The notes beneath the pieces are model-generated. The model had not been told where the DNA came from, searched no databases, and saw only the letters and a list, made by a program, of their open reading frames with translations. Below are positions 7,863 to 15,938 of a stretch of DNA of 64,000 nt, piece by piece. The position numbers and the translations under genes are program-made. The number at the start of each line of letters is the position of its first letter. Position 1 is the stretch's first letter. Origin of the DNA: DASZYF01 sp035545535 (lineage in GTDB: Bacteria; Actinomycetota; Actinomycetes; Mycobacteriales; CAJCIY01); assembly GCA_035545535.1 (NCBI GenBank), contig DASZYF010000142.1:1-64000 (forward strand), written 5' to 3'.

Positions 7863-10025
7863 TCAGCGGCGGAACGGCTTCGAGACCGGCGGGCTGCCGA
7901 GCGGGGTCCCGCCGTAGACCACGTGGCCCTTGGCGTCCTGGTAGGTGAGCCACGCCGTCGCGCCGTGCTGCGAGACGCCCGGCTTGCTGTAGTCGCAGAC
8001 GCCGTCGGGGAACGCGATGTTGAGCGCGGCCCACTGCTCGATGGTGAACGTGCCCGCCGGGTAGTCGGCCTGGTCGAGCGGCTTCTTCTGGCACTCGAGC
8101 GTGTCCTCGGCGAGCGGGCCCCCGGCGCCCTGGCGGGGCGTGCCGTAGGCCTGCACGACCGCGTCGCACTCGTAGGACGGGATGTCGGTGCCGGCCCCGT
8201 CGGTGCAGCGGTCGGTGAGGTCCCCCGGCTTGTCCTCGATGATCTTCTGCGGGAGCGGGACGTTGCGGCGGTCCGCGTCGACCCGGCCGAGCCAGTGGTC
8301 CATCGCGAACACGGCTTGGTCGGCGTAGCCCGCGTCACCGATGAGCGGAGCCTGGCCGCGCCACAGCACCTGGTTGGCCGCGGTGCCGAAGTCGCGCAGC
8401 AGGCGCGCGCGCATCGCGTAGGTCCGGTACACGTCGTGGAAGGCGCCGGGGTCCGGCCCGCGCAGGTCGATGATCGCGACCTGGTTGAGGTTGTTCGCCG
8501 AGTCGACCGCGCCGCTGCGGTACGCGCGCTCGACGGCGATGGCGTCCGGCTTCGTGCGGTCGGGCGTGAGGTCGTCGTTGTAGTCGAAGCCGCCGAGGTG
8601 CGTGTTCAGGTCGACGAACTGGCGCGCGCTGAGCTCGCCGTCGAGCAGACCGTTGAGGCCGTACTGGATGCCGTCGTTGCCGAACGCGCGGTTGGCGAAG
8701 CCGTCCGGCCGCTTGCCGTAGACGTTGACCATGTAGTCCTGCAGCGTGCACTTGACGCCCTTGGGGTTGGTCTTCGGGTCATAGACCTGGCCCTTCGGGA
8801 CGCTCGGGCACGAGCGGCTCGGGTCGGCGCTGTTCGGGATGACCGTGGTGAACGTGACCGGGTTGCCGATGTTCGGGTGGTCCAGCACCGCACTGATCGC
8901 GACCGGGTCCCACGCGACGCCCGTCGACCAGCGCGACGGCGTCTCGAAGTACTTGAGCAGCGCGGTGTAGTCGACGTACTGCATCGCGGAGGACCACGCG
9001 TCGGTGAAGCTGCACTGGGGCGTGATGCCCTGGTAGATGCCCGGGTAGGCGTTGGCCACCTGCTGCTGCACGAGCGAGCCGCCGGAGCAGCCCGAGCCGA
9101 TGGTCCAGCGCAGCTCGCCGTAGGTGTCGATCACGTGCTGCTTCGTCATCACGAGCGACTCGGCCTGCGTCGCGATGTTGCAGTTGTGGCCGGCGTTGTC
9201 GAGCGCGTGCGACATGACGACGAAGCCGCCGCCGAGCACCTTGGTGTCGAGCACGCTCGGTGCCGATCCGGTGCCGTACGTCGTGTCGCAGCTCGCGCCG
9301 TGCATGATCACGAGCCGGTGGTTGAACTGCTTCTGCGGCGCCCACGCGGCCCACGGCTTGCCCGGCTGCCACAGCACCGCGATCTGGTACTGGTCACGGT
9401 CGATGTAGCCGGTCTCGAGGCGCACGATGAACGGCACGTTCACGCCGTCGGTCGTCGACGCGGTGGCGATGCTGCTCGCCGACGGCGGGTTCGACGGGTC
9501 GTACGGGCGCAGCGTGTCCACCGCGCTGCTGCCCGCCGCGTTCACCGACGCCGGTGATCCCTTCGGCTGGTAGTAGTAGGCGAGCGTCGCCGGCTCGTCG
9601 CACTGCGCGTCCTTCGCGCCCGCCTGGCAGGCCCACGGCTGGATCTGCGGGCCCGAGAACGTCGGACCGCCGACGGGGTGGTCGGTGATGGTGAGCCGGG
9701 CGCCCCTGCCGCTCCGCAGCTTCGCGACCACCTGGTTCCGGCCCAGGCGCAGGCCGGTGAGCAGGCCCTCGTACTTGCCGTTGGCCCGGCGGGCGAACTC
9801 CGCCGTGACGTCGTTGCCGTTGAGCGTGACGTGCACGCCCTTCGCCTTGGGCGGGAGCACCACCTGGGTGAGCACCTGGCCCCCGGACACGAGGTCGGCC
9901 CGCACCGAGAGCGTCTTGATCTGCACCGGCACCGACGCGGCTCCGGCGGTGGCGACGCCCGTGATCGTGCCCGCGGAGAGCGCGAGGGCGACGGAGGCGA
10001 TGACGAGGCGGCGGAGACCCAGCAT
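7863..10025 (-). CDS. Secreted DUF6351 family alpha/beta-hydrolase-like protein
   Basis: 720 residues with a signal peptide (about 1-31, ending near TAGAAS) after the ATG at 10025. The N-terminal 110 residues are beta-rich. The main part resembles DUF6351/tannase-like hydrolases and carries GSGCSGGS around Ser314, a nucleophile elbow next to Cys313 as in feruloyl esterase/tannase proteins. Many cysteines suggest disulfides outside the cell. The substrate is unknown; related proteins are secreted esterases. The C-terminal end includes WLTYQDAKGHVVYGG. The dienelactone hydrolase gene lies 55 bases upstream on the same strand, so the two could be co-transcribed. Confidence 0.8.
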   Translation of the reverse strand: MLGLRRLVIASVALALSAGTITGVATAGAASVPVQIKTLSVRADLVSGGQVLTQVVLPPKAKGVHVTLNGNDVTAEFARRANGKYEGLLTGLRLGRNQVVAKLRSGRGARLTITDHPVGGPTFSGPQIQPWACQAGAKDAQCDEPATLAYYYQPKGSPASVNAAGSSAVDTLRPYDPSNPPSASSIATASTTDGVNVPFIVRLETGYIDRDQYQIAVLWQPGKPWAAWAPQKQFNHRLVIMHGASCDTTYGTGSAPSVLDTKVLGGGFVVMSHALDNAGHNCNIATQAESLVMTKQHVIDTYGELRWTIGSGCSGGSLVQQQVANAYPGIYQGITPQCSFTDAWSSAMQYVDYTALLKYFETPSRWSTGVAWDPVAISAVLDHPNIGNPVTFTTVIPNSADPSRSCPSVPKGQVYDPKTNPKGVKCTLQDYMVNVYGKRPDGFANRAFGNDGIQYGLNGLLDGELSARQFVDLNTHLGGFDYNDDLTPDRTKPDAIAVERAYRSGAVDSANNLNQVAIIDLRGPDPGAFHDVYRTYAMRARLLRDFGTAANQVLWRGQAPLIGDAGYADQAVFAMDHWLGRVDADRRNVPLPQKIIEDKPGDLTDRCTDGAGTDIPSYECDAVVQAYGTPRQGAGGPLAEDTLECQKKPLDQADYPAGTFTIEQWAALNIAFPDGVCDYSKPGVSQHGATAWLTYQDAKGHVVYGGTPLGSPPVSKPFRR

Positions 10026-10080
10026 GAGCGGGCCTTCGCCGTCCTGGGCGGGTTTCCTGCTCGTTTCCCGGCTCGTGCGC

Positions 10081-10779
10081 TCAGGCGAAGGCCTCGGCGA
10101 ACGCGTCGGCCATGTGCCGCCAGGACCGGGCGTCGGTGCGGGGCTGGTACGCGACACCCTCCACCGGGGCGTCGCGCAGCGCCGGGTTGGCGAAGCCGTG
10201 CACCGTCTGGCTGTACGCGATGAGCGTCCAGTCGGCGCCGGCCGCGGTCATCTCCTGCTCGAAGGCGGTGCGCTGCTCGGTGGGGCAGTGCGGGTCGTCG
10301 GCGCCGGTGCAGACGAGGATCGACGGCTTCACGCTCCCCGGCTCGGCCGGCGCCTCGGTGCCGAGGCTGCCGTGGAAGCTGACCACGCAGCGCAGGTCGG
10401 CGCCGCTGCGGGCGAGCTCCAGCACCGACCGACCGCCGAAGCAGAACCCGATGGCGCCGAGGCGGCTCGTGTCCACCTCGCCGCGGCCGGCGAGCACGTC
10501 GAGCGCGCCGTGCAGACGGGAGCGGAACAGCTTCGTGTCGGCGGCGAGGGCGCCGATCACCGAGCGGTCGACCCCGGCGCCGAACATGTCCGGTGCGTAC
10601 GCGGCGTAGCCGAGCTCGGTGAGCATCGCGCACCGGTCCTTGGCGTGGTCGCCCCAGCCGAACCCGTCGTGGATGACGAGCACGCCGGGCACCGGGGCGG
10701 AGGTGTCGTCGGGCAGGGCGAGGTGGCCCGCGAACGTCTGGCCGTTGCTGCTGTGCTCGAGGGGCTCGGTGCGCGTCAT
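10081..10779 (-). CDS. Dienelactone hydrolase family protein
   Basis: 232 residues of the alpha/beta-hydrolase DLH family. The nucleophile is Cys113 in IGFCFGGRS, the acid probably Asp161 or Asp162 in GADDPHC, and the base His194 in TVHGFANP, so the Cys-Asp-His triad is complete. It hydrolyses lactones or small esters in the cytoplasm. The classical substrate, dienelactone of chloroaromatic degradation, is not supported by neighbours. The ATG follows a TAACGT box by seven bases, which suggests a leaderless transcript. Confidence 0.88.
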   Translation of the reverse strand: MTRTEPLEHSSNGQTFAGHLALPDDTSAPVPGVLVIHDGFGWGDHAKDRCAMLTELGYAAYAPDMFGAGVDRSVIGALAADTKLFRSRLHGALDVLAGRGEVDTSRLGAIGFCFGGRSVLELARSGADLRCVVSFHGSLGTEAPAEPGSVKPSILVCTGADDPHCPTEQRTAFEQEMTAAGADWTLIAYSQTVHGFANPALRDAPVEGVAYQPRTDARSWRHMADAFAEAFA

Positions 10780-10786
10780 GGAGCCG

Positions 10787-10792
10787 ACGTTA
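10787..10792 (-). promoter_or_regulatory. -10 box TAACGT of a probable leaderless promoter (dienelactone hydrolase)
   Basis: On the minus strand TAACGT is followed by seven bases and the ATG at 10779. That is the spacing expected if transcription starts at the A of the start codon. No ribosome-binding site is present. Confidence 0.55.
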
Positions 10793-10803
10793 CGGCGCGC
10801 TCC

Positions 10804-11985
10804 CTAAGAGGCGACGACCGTGAGCGTCGTGATCATGCCGAGCGCCTCATGGTTGGCGGTCGGGCAGAACACGTAGTACGTGCCGGGCGCGAGCGCGACG
10901 TCGAGCGTCGCCTCGTCGTGCGGGTGCATGACCGGGGTCGTGTCGAGCACCGTCCCGTTGCTGTCGCGGATGGACAGCTGATGATCGTCCTCACCGTTGT
11001 CGGCCGCGACGATCTGCACGGAACCGGCGGCGACGGTGTCGTGCGTCAGGTGAACCTTGTACTCGTAGAGCGACGCACCGGTGCGGCTCGGTAGCGCCGG
11101 CGCGGAAGGCGACGGCGACGCGAGCGTCGGCACGAACTCGGCCGTCACCGAGAACGGCGCGGTCCCGGTGACGGCGCACGGGCCGCCGCCGGCGCAGGCT
11201 CCCTGCCAGCCGGCGAAGCCGTAGCCCGAGCCGGCGAGGGCGGTGAGCATGCCCCCGTGCCCGGCCCGCACGTAACCGGAGCAACGCCCGGGGCAGGCGA
11301 TGCCGGCCAGCGGCTCGACGACCGTGCCGGACCCTTCGACGTCGACGCTGACGAGCGGGTACGTGCTCAGGAAGCCGGCCGGGACGCGCAGGTGGGTCGC
11401 CTTCTGCAGGCCGGGCATCGGCTGCTCCGCATGCGCGGCGAGCAGGCAGGCATCGGTGCCGAACGCGTTCGCGCCGAGCGAGAGCGCCGGGCCGGCGACG
11501 TGGCGGAACCCCGTCCCGAAGGCGGCGCACACGCGCCGCGGGTCGGCCCCGGCATCGAGCAGGCCGGGCGCGACGCCCGGCTGGTGCAGGACGTCGCGCA
11601 CCTGCCACTCGAGGTCAGCGTGGGTGCCCGGTCCGAAGGACCACGTGAGGGCCGCGCCGCTGTCGCCGCGGTGGCGCAGCACGGCGACGCGCGCGACGTA
11701 CCGGTGCGGGCCGGCCGCGACGAGTGAGCCGTAGACCGTGGGCCGGTGCTTGCGCGGGGTGATGAAGCGCAGCTTCGGCACGGTGCCGTTGGTGGTGGTG
11801 ACGGTCAGGCGCGCGACCGTCAGGTCACCGACGCGCGGCGGCGCGATGGCGGTCGGAGCGTGGCCGTGCCCGGTGTGCACCGACGGCGCGGCCGGCGCGG
11901 CCGCCGAGTGCGAGAGCGGCGACAGCGCGGCGAGGGCTAGGGCCACGGGCGCGAGCAGGCTCGCGCGGAGCGGGCGCGCGCTCAT
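10804..11985 (-). CDS. Secreted protein with InlB-type repeat and C-terminal cupredoxin domain
   Basis: 393 residues. A signal peptide (about 1-30) is followed by a beta-rich region that contains one divergent InlB B-repeat-like module (VDVEGSGTVVEP ... GYGFAGWQGAC). The C-terminal 95 residues look like a plastocyanin-type cupredoxin: His335 in DDHQL, then Cys374, His379 and Met384 in YVFCPTANHEALGM, the C-x4-H-x4-M spacing of type 1 copper. It probably carries electrons outside the cell. Its start overlaps the end of the DUF1501 gene by ATGA, so it is the last gene of the DUF1800-DUF1501 operon and likely serves it. Confidence 0.8.
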   Translation of the reverse strand: MSARPLRASLLAPVALALAALSPLSHSAAAPAAPSVHTGHGHAPTAIAPPRVGDLTVARLTVTTTNGTVPKLRFITPRKHRPTVYGSLVAAGPHRYVARVAVLRHRGDSGAALTWSFGPGTHADLEWQVRDVLHQPGVAPGLLDAGADPRRVCAAFGTGFRHVAGPALSLGANAFGTDACLLAAHAEQPMPGLQKATHLRVPAGFLSTYPLVSVDVEGSGTVVEPLAGIACPGRCSGYVRAGHGGMLTALAGSGYGFAGWQGACAGGGPCAVTGTAPFSVTAEFVPTLASPSPSAPALPSRTGASLYEYKVHLTHDTVAAGSVQIVAADNGEDDHQLSIRDSNGTVLDTTPVMHPHDEATLDVALAPGTYYVFCPTANHEALGMITTLTVVAS

Positions 11986-13508
11986 CGGAACAGCGTCGCG
12001 GCACCGCCGTCGTAGCGCGCGATGCCCGGCGTGTAGCCACCGGCCGGCTCGTTCGGGATGACGTTCGTGAGGTCGCCCCCGAGCCAGTCCTGCAGCACCG
12101 AGCGGTAGACCGCGCGGAAGTCGGTGGTCGGCACGATGTTGCCGTAGGTGTCGGTGGCGGTAAGCGATGCCGCGGGCGCGCAGAGGCCGCCCTTGACGGC
12201 GCTGCCCGACATCAGCACGACGCCACCGGCCCCGTGGTCGGTGCCGCCGCCGTCGTTCTCCGCGACGCGGCGACCGAACTCGCTGAAGACCATCGTCACG
12301 ACGTTCTGCTCGACGCCCCGCGCGATGAGGTCGGCCTGGAACGCACCGAGCGCCTGCGAGAGCGTCGCGAGCTGCGGGTCCTGCCCCTGGAGCTGCGAGC
12401 CGTGCGTGTCGAACGAGCCCCAGTGGATGGTCACGACCCGCGTGCCGAGGCCGGCGGCGAGCAGGCGCGCGGCGAGCTTGAGGCGGTTCGACAGGCTGTC
12501 GGCGGGATACGTCGGGCCGGTGGCGGCGAGCGAGTTCACCGCGCTCGCCTGCGACGCGACGGTGACGCCCTGCCCGTAGGACGAGCGCGCCCGCGCGAGC
12601 GCGGCGTTGCCGGACCCCGCGGCCACCTGGGAGAAGGACGTCATCTGCGCATTGATGTTCGCGGTGCTCGCGCCGCCGTGCGGCATGTCGTACCCGCCGC
12701 TCGTGTGCATCGAGAAGCCCAGGGAGGGTGTCTTGCCCGCGCTGGTCGCCGGGATGGAGCACACGGGGTTGACCGCGGTGCGGATGGCCTTCGAGAGCGA
12801 GTTGTCGATCGACACGGCTTGCAGCGGGTTGGTCGCCGAGCCGTTGTTGTCGATCCACCGCCCGAGCCAGCCCGTGGACATCCCCGCGAGGGTGCCGGCG
12901 AACCAGTAGTCGGAGCTGTCGAAGTGCGACAGGTTGGCGGGCGAGTAGTCGACGGCGGGCAGCACCGCGAGCTGCGAGCTCGCATCGCCGGTGCCGGTGC
13001 CCCACAACGTGTCGAAGCCGTACGTGCCGCCGTTGTCGCCGCCCGCCGCCGCCGTCAGCAGCGGGTTGCTCCAGGCAAGTGTGTTCCCGGTGCGGGGGAT
13101 GTCGTGCGACCCCACGGTGCCGGCGACGTTGTCGCTGGCGCCCTGCACGCGGTGCAGCACCGGCCGCGCGGTGACGTAGGCGTTGTACTGCGCGGTCGCG
13201 CCGCTGCCGGGCAGCACGAGGCCGAGTCCGTCGCTGCCGCCCTGCAGGTAGAGCATCACGAGGCAGGTGCTCGGACCCGACGCCGCGGCCGCGCTGGCGC
13301 TGCCGAAGATGGTGTCGAGGCCGAGCACGCTCGAGCCGTAGACCGCCACGCTGCCGAGCGTGCCGGCGCGCAGCAGGCTCCGGCGGCTCAGCCCGACCGC
13401 TTCGGGTCCGTGGTCGAGCACGTCCTCGGGCAGCGGGATGTGCTGCGTCGGCGGCAGGTCGGTCACGGTCGCCCGGGCGTTGGTGCACTGGGGGCAGTCG
13501 CTGCTCAT
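11982..13508 (-). CDS. DUF1501 family secreted protein with Tat-like signal
   Basis: 508 residues. After a CPQC pair (5-8) the N-terminus has SRRSLLRAGTLGSVAVYG (about 41-58), a twin-arginine signal set unusually far in. The body shows DUF1501 hallmarks: LVMLYLQGGSDGLGL, IHWGSFDTHGSQ, VFSEFGRRVAENDGGGTDHGAGGV and DFRAVYRSVLQDWLG. DUF1501 proteins have an alkaline-phosphatase/sulfatase-like core and occur almost always beside DUF1800 genes; their reaction is unknown. Here too the DUF1800 gene is directly upstream, its stop overlapping this ATG by one base. Confidence 0.9.
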   Translation of the reverse strand: MSSDCPQCTNARATVTDLPPTQHIPLPEDVLDHGPEAVGLSRRSLLRAGTLGSVAVYGSSVLGLDTIFGSASAAAASGPSTCLVMLYLQGGSDGLGLVLPGSGATAQYNAYVTARPVLHRVQGASDNVAGTVGSHDIPRTGNTLAWSNPLLTAAAGGDNGGTYGFDTLWGTGTGDASSQLAVLPAVDYSPANLSHFDSSDYWFAGTLAGMSTGWLGRWIDNNGSATNPLQAVSIDNSLSKAIRTAVNPVCSIPATSAGKTPSLGFSMHTSGGYDMPHGGASTANINAQMTSFSQVAAGSGNAALARARSSYGQGVTVASQASAVNSLAATGPTYPADSLSNRLKLAARLLAAGLGTRVVTIHWGSFDTHGSQLQGQDPQLATLSQALGAFQADLIARGVEQNVVTMVFSEFGRRVAENDGGGTDHGAGGVVLMSGSAVKGGLCAPAASLTATDTYGNIVPTTDFRAVYRSVLQDWLGGDLTNVIPNEPAGGYTPGIARYDGGAATLFR

Positions 13509-15334
13509 CACATCACCTGCCCGTCGGGACCACCGAAGATCAGTGCCATCACGGCGTAGAGCCGCTGGAGCCGCGCGTTCGCCGTGGACGCCGGCTGCGC
13601 GGCGGAGAACGACTGGATCTGCGCCGTCGACGCCGCGGACAGCCACGGCGATCCGCACAGCGCATACGCACGGTCGAAGCACTGCGCCGCCGTCTCGGTG
13701 GGGATGTCCGGCAGCGGCGTGCGGTTCGGGTAGGCGCTGGTGCCCGAGGTGTTGTCGTAGTTGACGAACAGCGTGCGCAGCACCGCGTCGAAGCGCGCGT
13801 CCGCGGTGTTCGTGTTGAGGAACGACAGCCCGCCTTCCCAGCCGGCGACGTTGGGCGCCTCGTACGGCGACTGCTGCATGTCGCCGAGCACCTCGTGCTG
13901 CCAGAACCACTTCATCGGAGCACCCAGCGCGCGCTGCATGCCGACGAGGTAGACGACGGGCGGCTTCACCATGTTCGGCTCGTCGAGGGAGTCGAACATC
14001 AGCGGGTGCGACAGGATGCCGCGCACCAGCGGCTTCAGCTGGTAAGCGCCGTTGGCGACGTAGGCGGTGACGAGAGCCGCGAGCGCGTCGTCCGGGATCG
14101 GCGCCGCGATGAACTCACCCCACAGCTTGCGCACGATGTAGGGCGCGTGCGCGTGGTGCTGCAGCACGTGGTCGATCGCGGAGGCCGTGCCGGAGCCCTG
14201 GGCCGGATCGGCGCCCCAGTTCGCAGCCTGCCCGAAGATCGTCTTGCTGCCCGCATCGAAGCTGCTCGAGCGGAACGAGACGTTGCCGAACGTCGGGCCG
14301 GGGTTCTGGTCGAGGTGCCAGCCGGTGAGCGCCCGGGCCATCTCGGTGACGTCGGTCTGCGTGTAGTTCGCCGCGCCGGACGCATCGCGCACACCGAGGC
14401 AGAACAGCTCCATGAACTCACGCGCGTAGTTCTCGTTCGGGTGGCCCTTGACGTTCTGCCAGCCGTTGAGGAACAGCGACATCGCGCCGTCCTGCGTGGT
14501 CATCTCGTACGCGAGATCCTTGAAGCTCGACGTCGGGTTGGCGGCGAGGTCCGCGAACGAGCGCAGCCGGTTGCGGTAGGCGATGAGGAGGTCGTTGGTG
14601 ATCTCGCCGGTCAGCCGGGTGATGCACCAGTGCCGGTGCAGGAAGAACGTGAGTCGCTCGGTCAGCGGGTTCGTCGCCGTCTGCATGGAGTACAGCCACT
14701 CCATGACCAGCTCGTCGGAGCTCACGAGCGGGTCGATCGGCTGGTTGCTCTGCGTGACCGGCGGCGGCACGGTCGGGTCGTAGGACTGCGGGTGGCTGAC
14801 GAAGAAGTCGACGAGGTCGGCGACGGGCTTGCCCGACCACGCGTCGCGCTCGGCCTGCGACGGGCCGAAGCCCGCCCGCCAGAACATCCGGTCGACCATC
14901 GGGGTGGTCAGCGGCGTGGCGGTCGGGCCGGTCGGACCGGTCGGCCCGGTGGGTGCCGTCGGACCGGTCGGACCGGTCGCCGGCTTGCGCGTCCGGATGG
15001 TGAGGACGTGCGTCTTCTTGCCCCGGTTCCCGGCCTTGTCGACCGCCCGCACCGCGTAGGCGTAGGCGTGGTCCGCGAGCAGCTTCTTGTCGGTGAACGA
15101 CGTGCGCGTCGGCTTGCCGACGAGGTGGCCGTTGCGGAACACCTCGTAGTGGGTCACCTTGCGGTTGTCGTGCGCGGCCTTCCACCCGAGCGTCACCGTG
15201 CTCGTGGTCGCCGTGCCGTGCAGCTTCGAGGGCGCGGTCGGCGGCTTGCGGTCGCGGCCCACCAGGACCTGCACCGCCACGCGGCCCGCCCCGCGCCGGT
15301 CCACCGTGCTCACGCCGTCGGTCCCCCCCTGCAT
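13508..15334 (-). CDS. DUF1800 family protein with N-terminal fibronectin type III domain
   Basis: 608 residues. A fibronectin type III domain spans about 31-112 (KPPTAPSKL ... AVRAVDKAGNRGK). A short collagen-like linker of Gly-Pro-Thr triplets (about 120-138) follows, then DUF1800 (about 142-600), recognisable by MFWRAGFGPSQAERDAW, LTFFLHRHW, ENYAREFMELFCLGV and NVAGWEGG. Secreted relatives occur with DUF1501 proteins in cell-surface or polymer-degrading systems, function unknown. No signal peptide is visible at this ATG although FN3 and Gly-Pro-Thr segments imply an extracellular location. It may travel with its Tat-signalled partner (inference), or its true start is elsewhere. A run of seven G lies just inside the gene. 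Confidence 0.85.
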   Translation of the reverse strand: MQGGTDGVSTVDRRGAGRVAVQVLVGRDRKPPTAPSKLHGTATTSTVTLGWKAAHDNRKVTHYEVFRNGHLVGKPTRTSFTDKKLLADHAYAYAVRAVDKAGNRGKKTHVLTIRTRKPATGPTGPTAPTGPTGPTGPTATPLTTPMVDRMFWRAGFGPSQAERDAWSGKPVADLVDFFVSHPQSYDPTVPPPVTQSNQPIDPLVSSDELVMEWLYSMQTATNPLTERLTFFLHRHWCITRLTGEITNDLLIAYRNRLRSFADLAANPTSSFKDLAYEMTTQDGAMSLFLNGWQNVKGHPNENYAREFMELFCLGVRDASGAANYTQTDVTEMARALTGWHLDQNPGPTFGNVSFRSSSFDAGSKTIFGQAANWGADPAQGSGTASAIDHVLQHHAHAPYIVRKLWGEFIAAPIPDDALAALVTAYVANGAYQLKPLVRGILSHPLMFDSLDEPNMVKPPVVYLVGMQRALGAPMKWFWQHEVLGDMQQSPYEAPNVAGWEGGLSFLNTNTADARFDAVLRTLFVNYDNTSGTSAYPNRTPLPDIPTETAAQCFDRAYALCGSPWLSAASTAQIQSFSAAQPASTANARLQRLYAVMALIFGGPDGQVM

Positions 15335-15463
15335 GTCAGGTCCCTATCGGCGGTCGGGAGCACCGACCTTGATCGCCGACCGGGACGGATCTCGGGCAGC
15401 GCTGCGCCGTCCGGGTGATCTGTCCCGTTCTGACGTCCGCATCGGCACGCGGTCCGCGGCGGA

Positions 15464-15469
15464 TAACGT
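15464..15469 (+). promoter_or_regulatory. -10 box TAACGT of a probable leaderless promoter (Fur-family gene)
   Basis: TAACGT is followed by six bases and the GTG at 15476. No ribosome-binding site is present. The position fits transcription starting at or next to the start codon. The upstream 130 bases are shared with the divergent DUF1800 gene. Confidence 0.5.
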
Positions 15470-15475
15470 GGGCCC

Positions 15476-15919
15476 GTGGCCACCCCGTCCCGCGCGCCGT
15501 CCAGCGGCCGCGTCCGGGTGACCAAGCAGGGTGAGGCGGTCGACGCCGTGCTGCGCGCGGCCGACGGCTTCCGCACCGCGCAGGACCTGTTCGCCGAGCT
15601 GCGCCGGCGCGGTGAGTCCGTCGGCCTCACCACCGTCTACCGGCACCTCAAGGTGCTGGCCGACTCCGGCACGGTCGATGTGGTGCACCGCCCCGATGGC
15701 GAGGCGCAGTACCGCCTGTGCGGCAACGGCGCTCGGAGCGACGAGCAGGCCGACCACCACCACCACCTGGTGTGCCGCGTGTGCGGCCGCGCGGTGGAGG
15801 TGGGCGGCGCGGACCTCGAGGAGTGGGCCGAGCGCGCCGCCGCGGCCGCGGGCTACACCGAGGTGAGCCACACCGTCGAGATCTTCGGGCTGTGCCCCGA
15901 GCACTCGGCTGCGCGCTGA
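15476..15919 (+). CDS. Fur family metalloregulator (Zur/Nur-like)
   Basis: 147 residues with the Fur fold: N-terminal winged helix (about 10-80, LTTVYRHLKVLADSG as recognition region) and a C-terminal dimerisation domain. Four histidines at 94-97 precede the Cys100-x2-Cys103 pair; the second pair is Cys140-Pro-Glu-His143, so one structural zinc ligand is His instead of Cys. The His cluster suits a zinc- or nickel-sensing member. The gene is followed, convergently and within 20 bases, by a nickel/cobalt permease. That makes a nickel or cobalt sensor plausible, but Zur is equally compatible with the sequence. Confidence 0.88.
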   Translation: MATPSRAPSSGRVRVTKQGEAVDAVLRAADGFRTAQDLFAELRRRGESVGLTTVYRHLKVLADSGTVDVVHRPDGEAQYRLCGNGARSDEQADHHHHLVCRVCGRAVEVGGADLEEWAERAAAAAGYTEVSHTVEIFGLCPEHSAAR

Positions 15920-15938
15920 GGAGCACGGCGACGGGCCG

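Noticed and set aside
10804..13488. One 894-residue minus-strand open frame spanning the cupredoxin gene and most of the DUF1501 gene
   Set aside because: Only its C-terminal part has protein-like composition; the N-terminal 500 residues are Arg/Ala-rich shadow of the DUF1501 gene. The true start is the ATG at 11985 followed by a signal peptide.
14935..14990. Repeated GGTCGGACCGGTCGGCC-like DNA, looking like a tandem repeat or CRISPR-like array
   Set aside because: It encodes the Gly-Pro-Thr linker of the DUF1800 protein; units are 9 bases without spacers. No CRISPR array is visible anywhere in the window.
15325..15331. Frameshift in the run of seven C/G at the start of the DUF1800 gene hiding a signal peptide
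   Set aside because: None of the alternative frames upstream codes for a hydrophobic leader, so a simple frameshift does not restore one.
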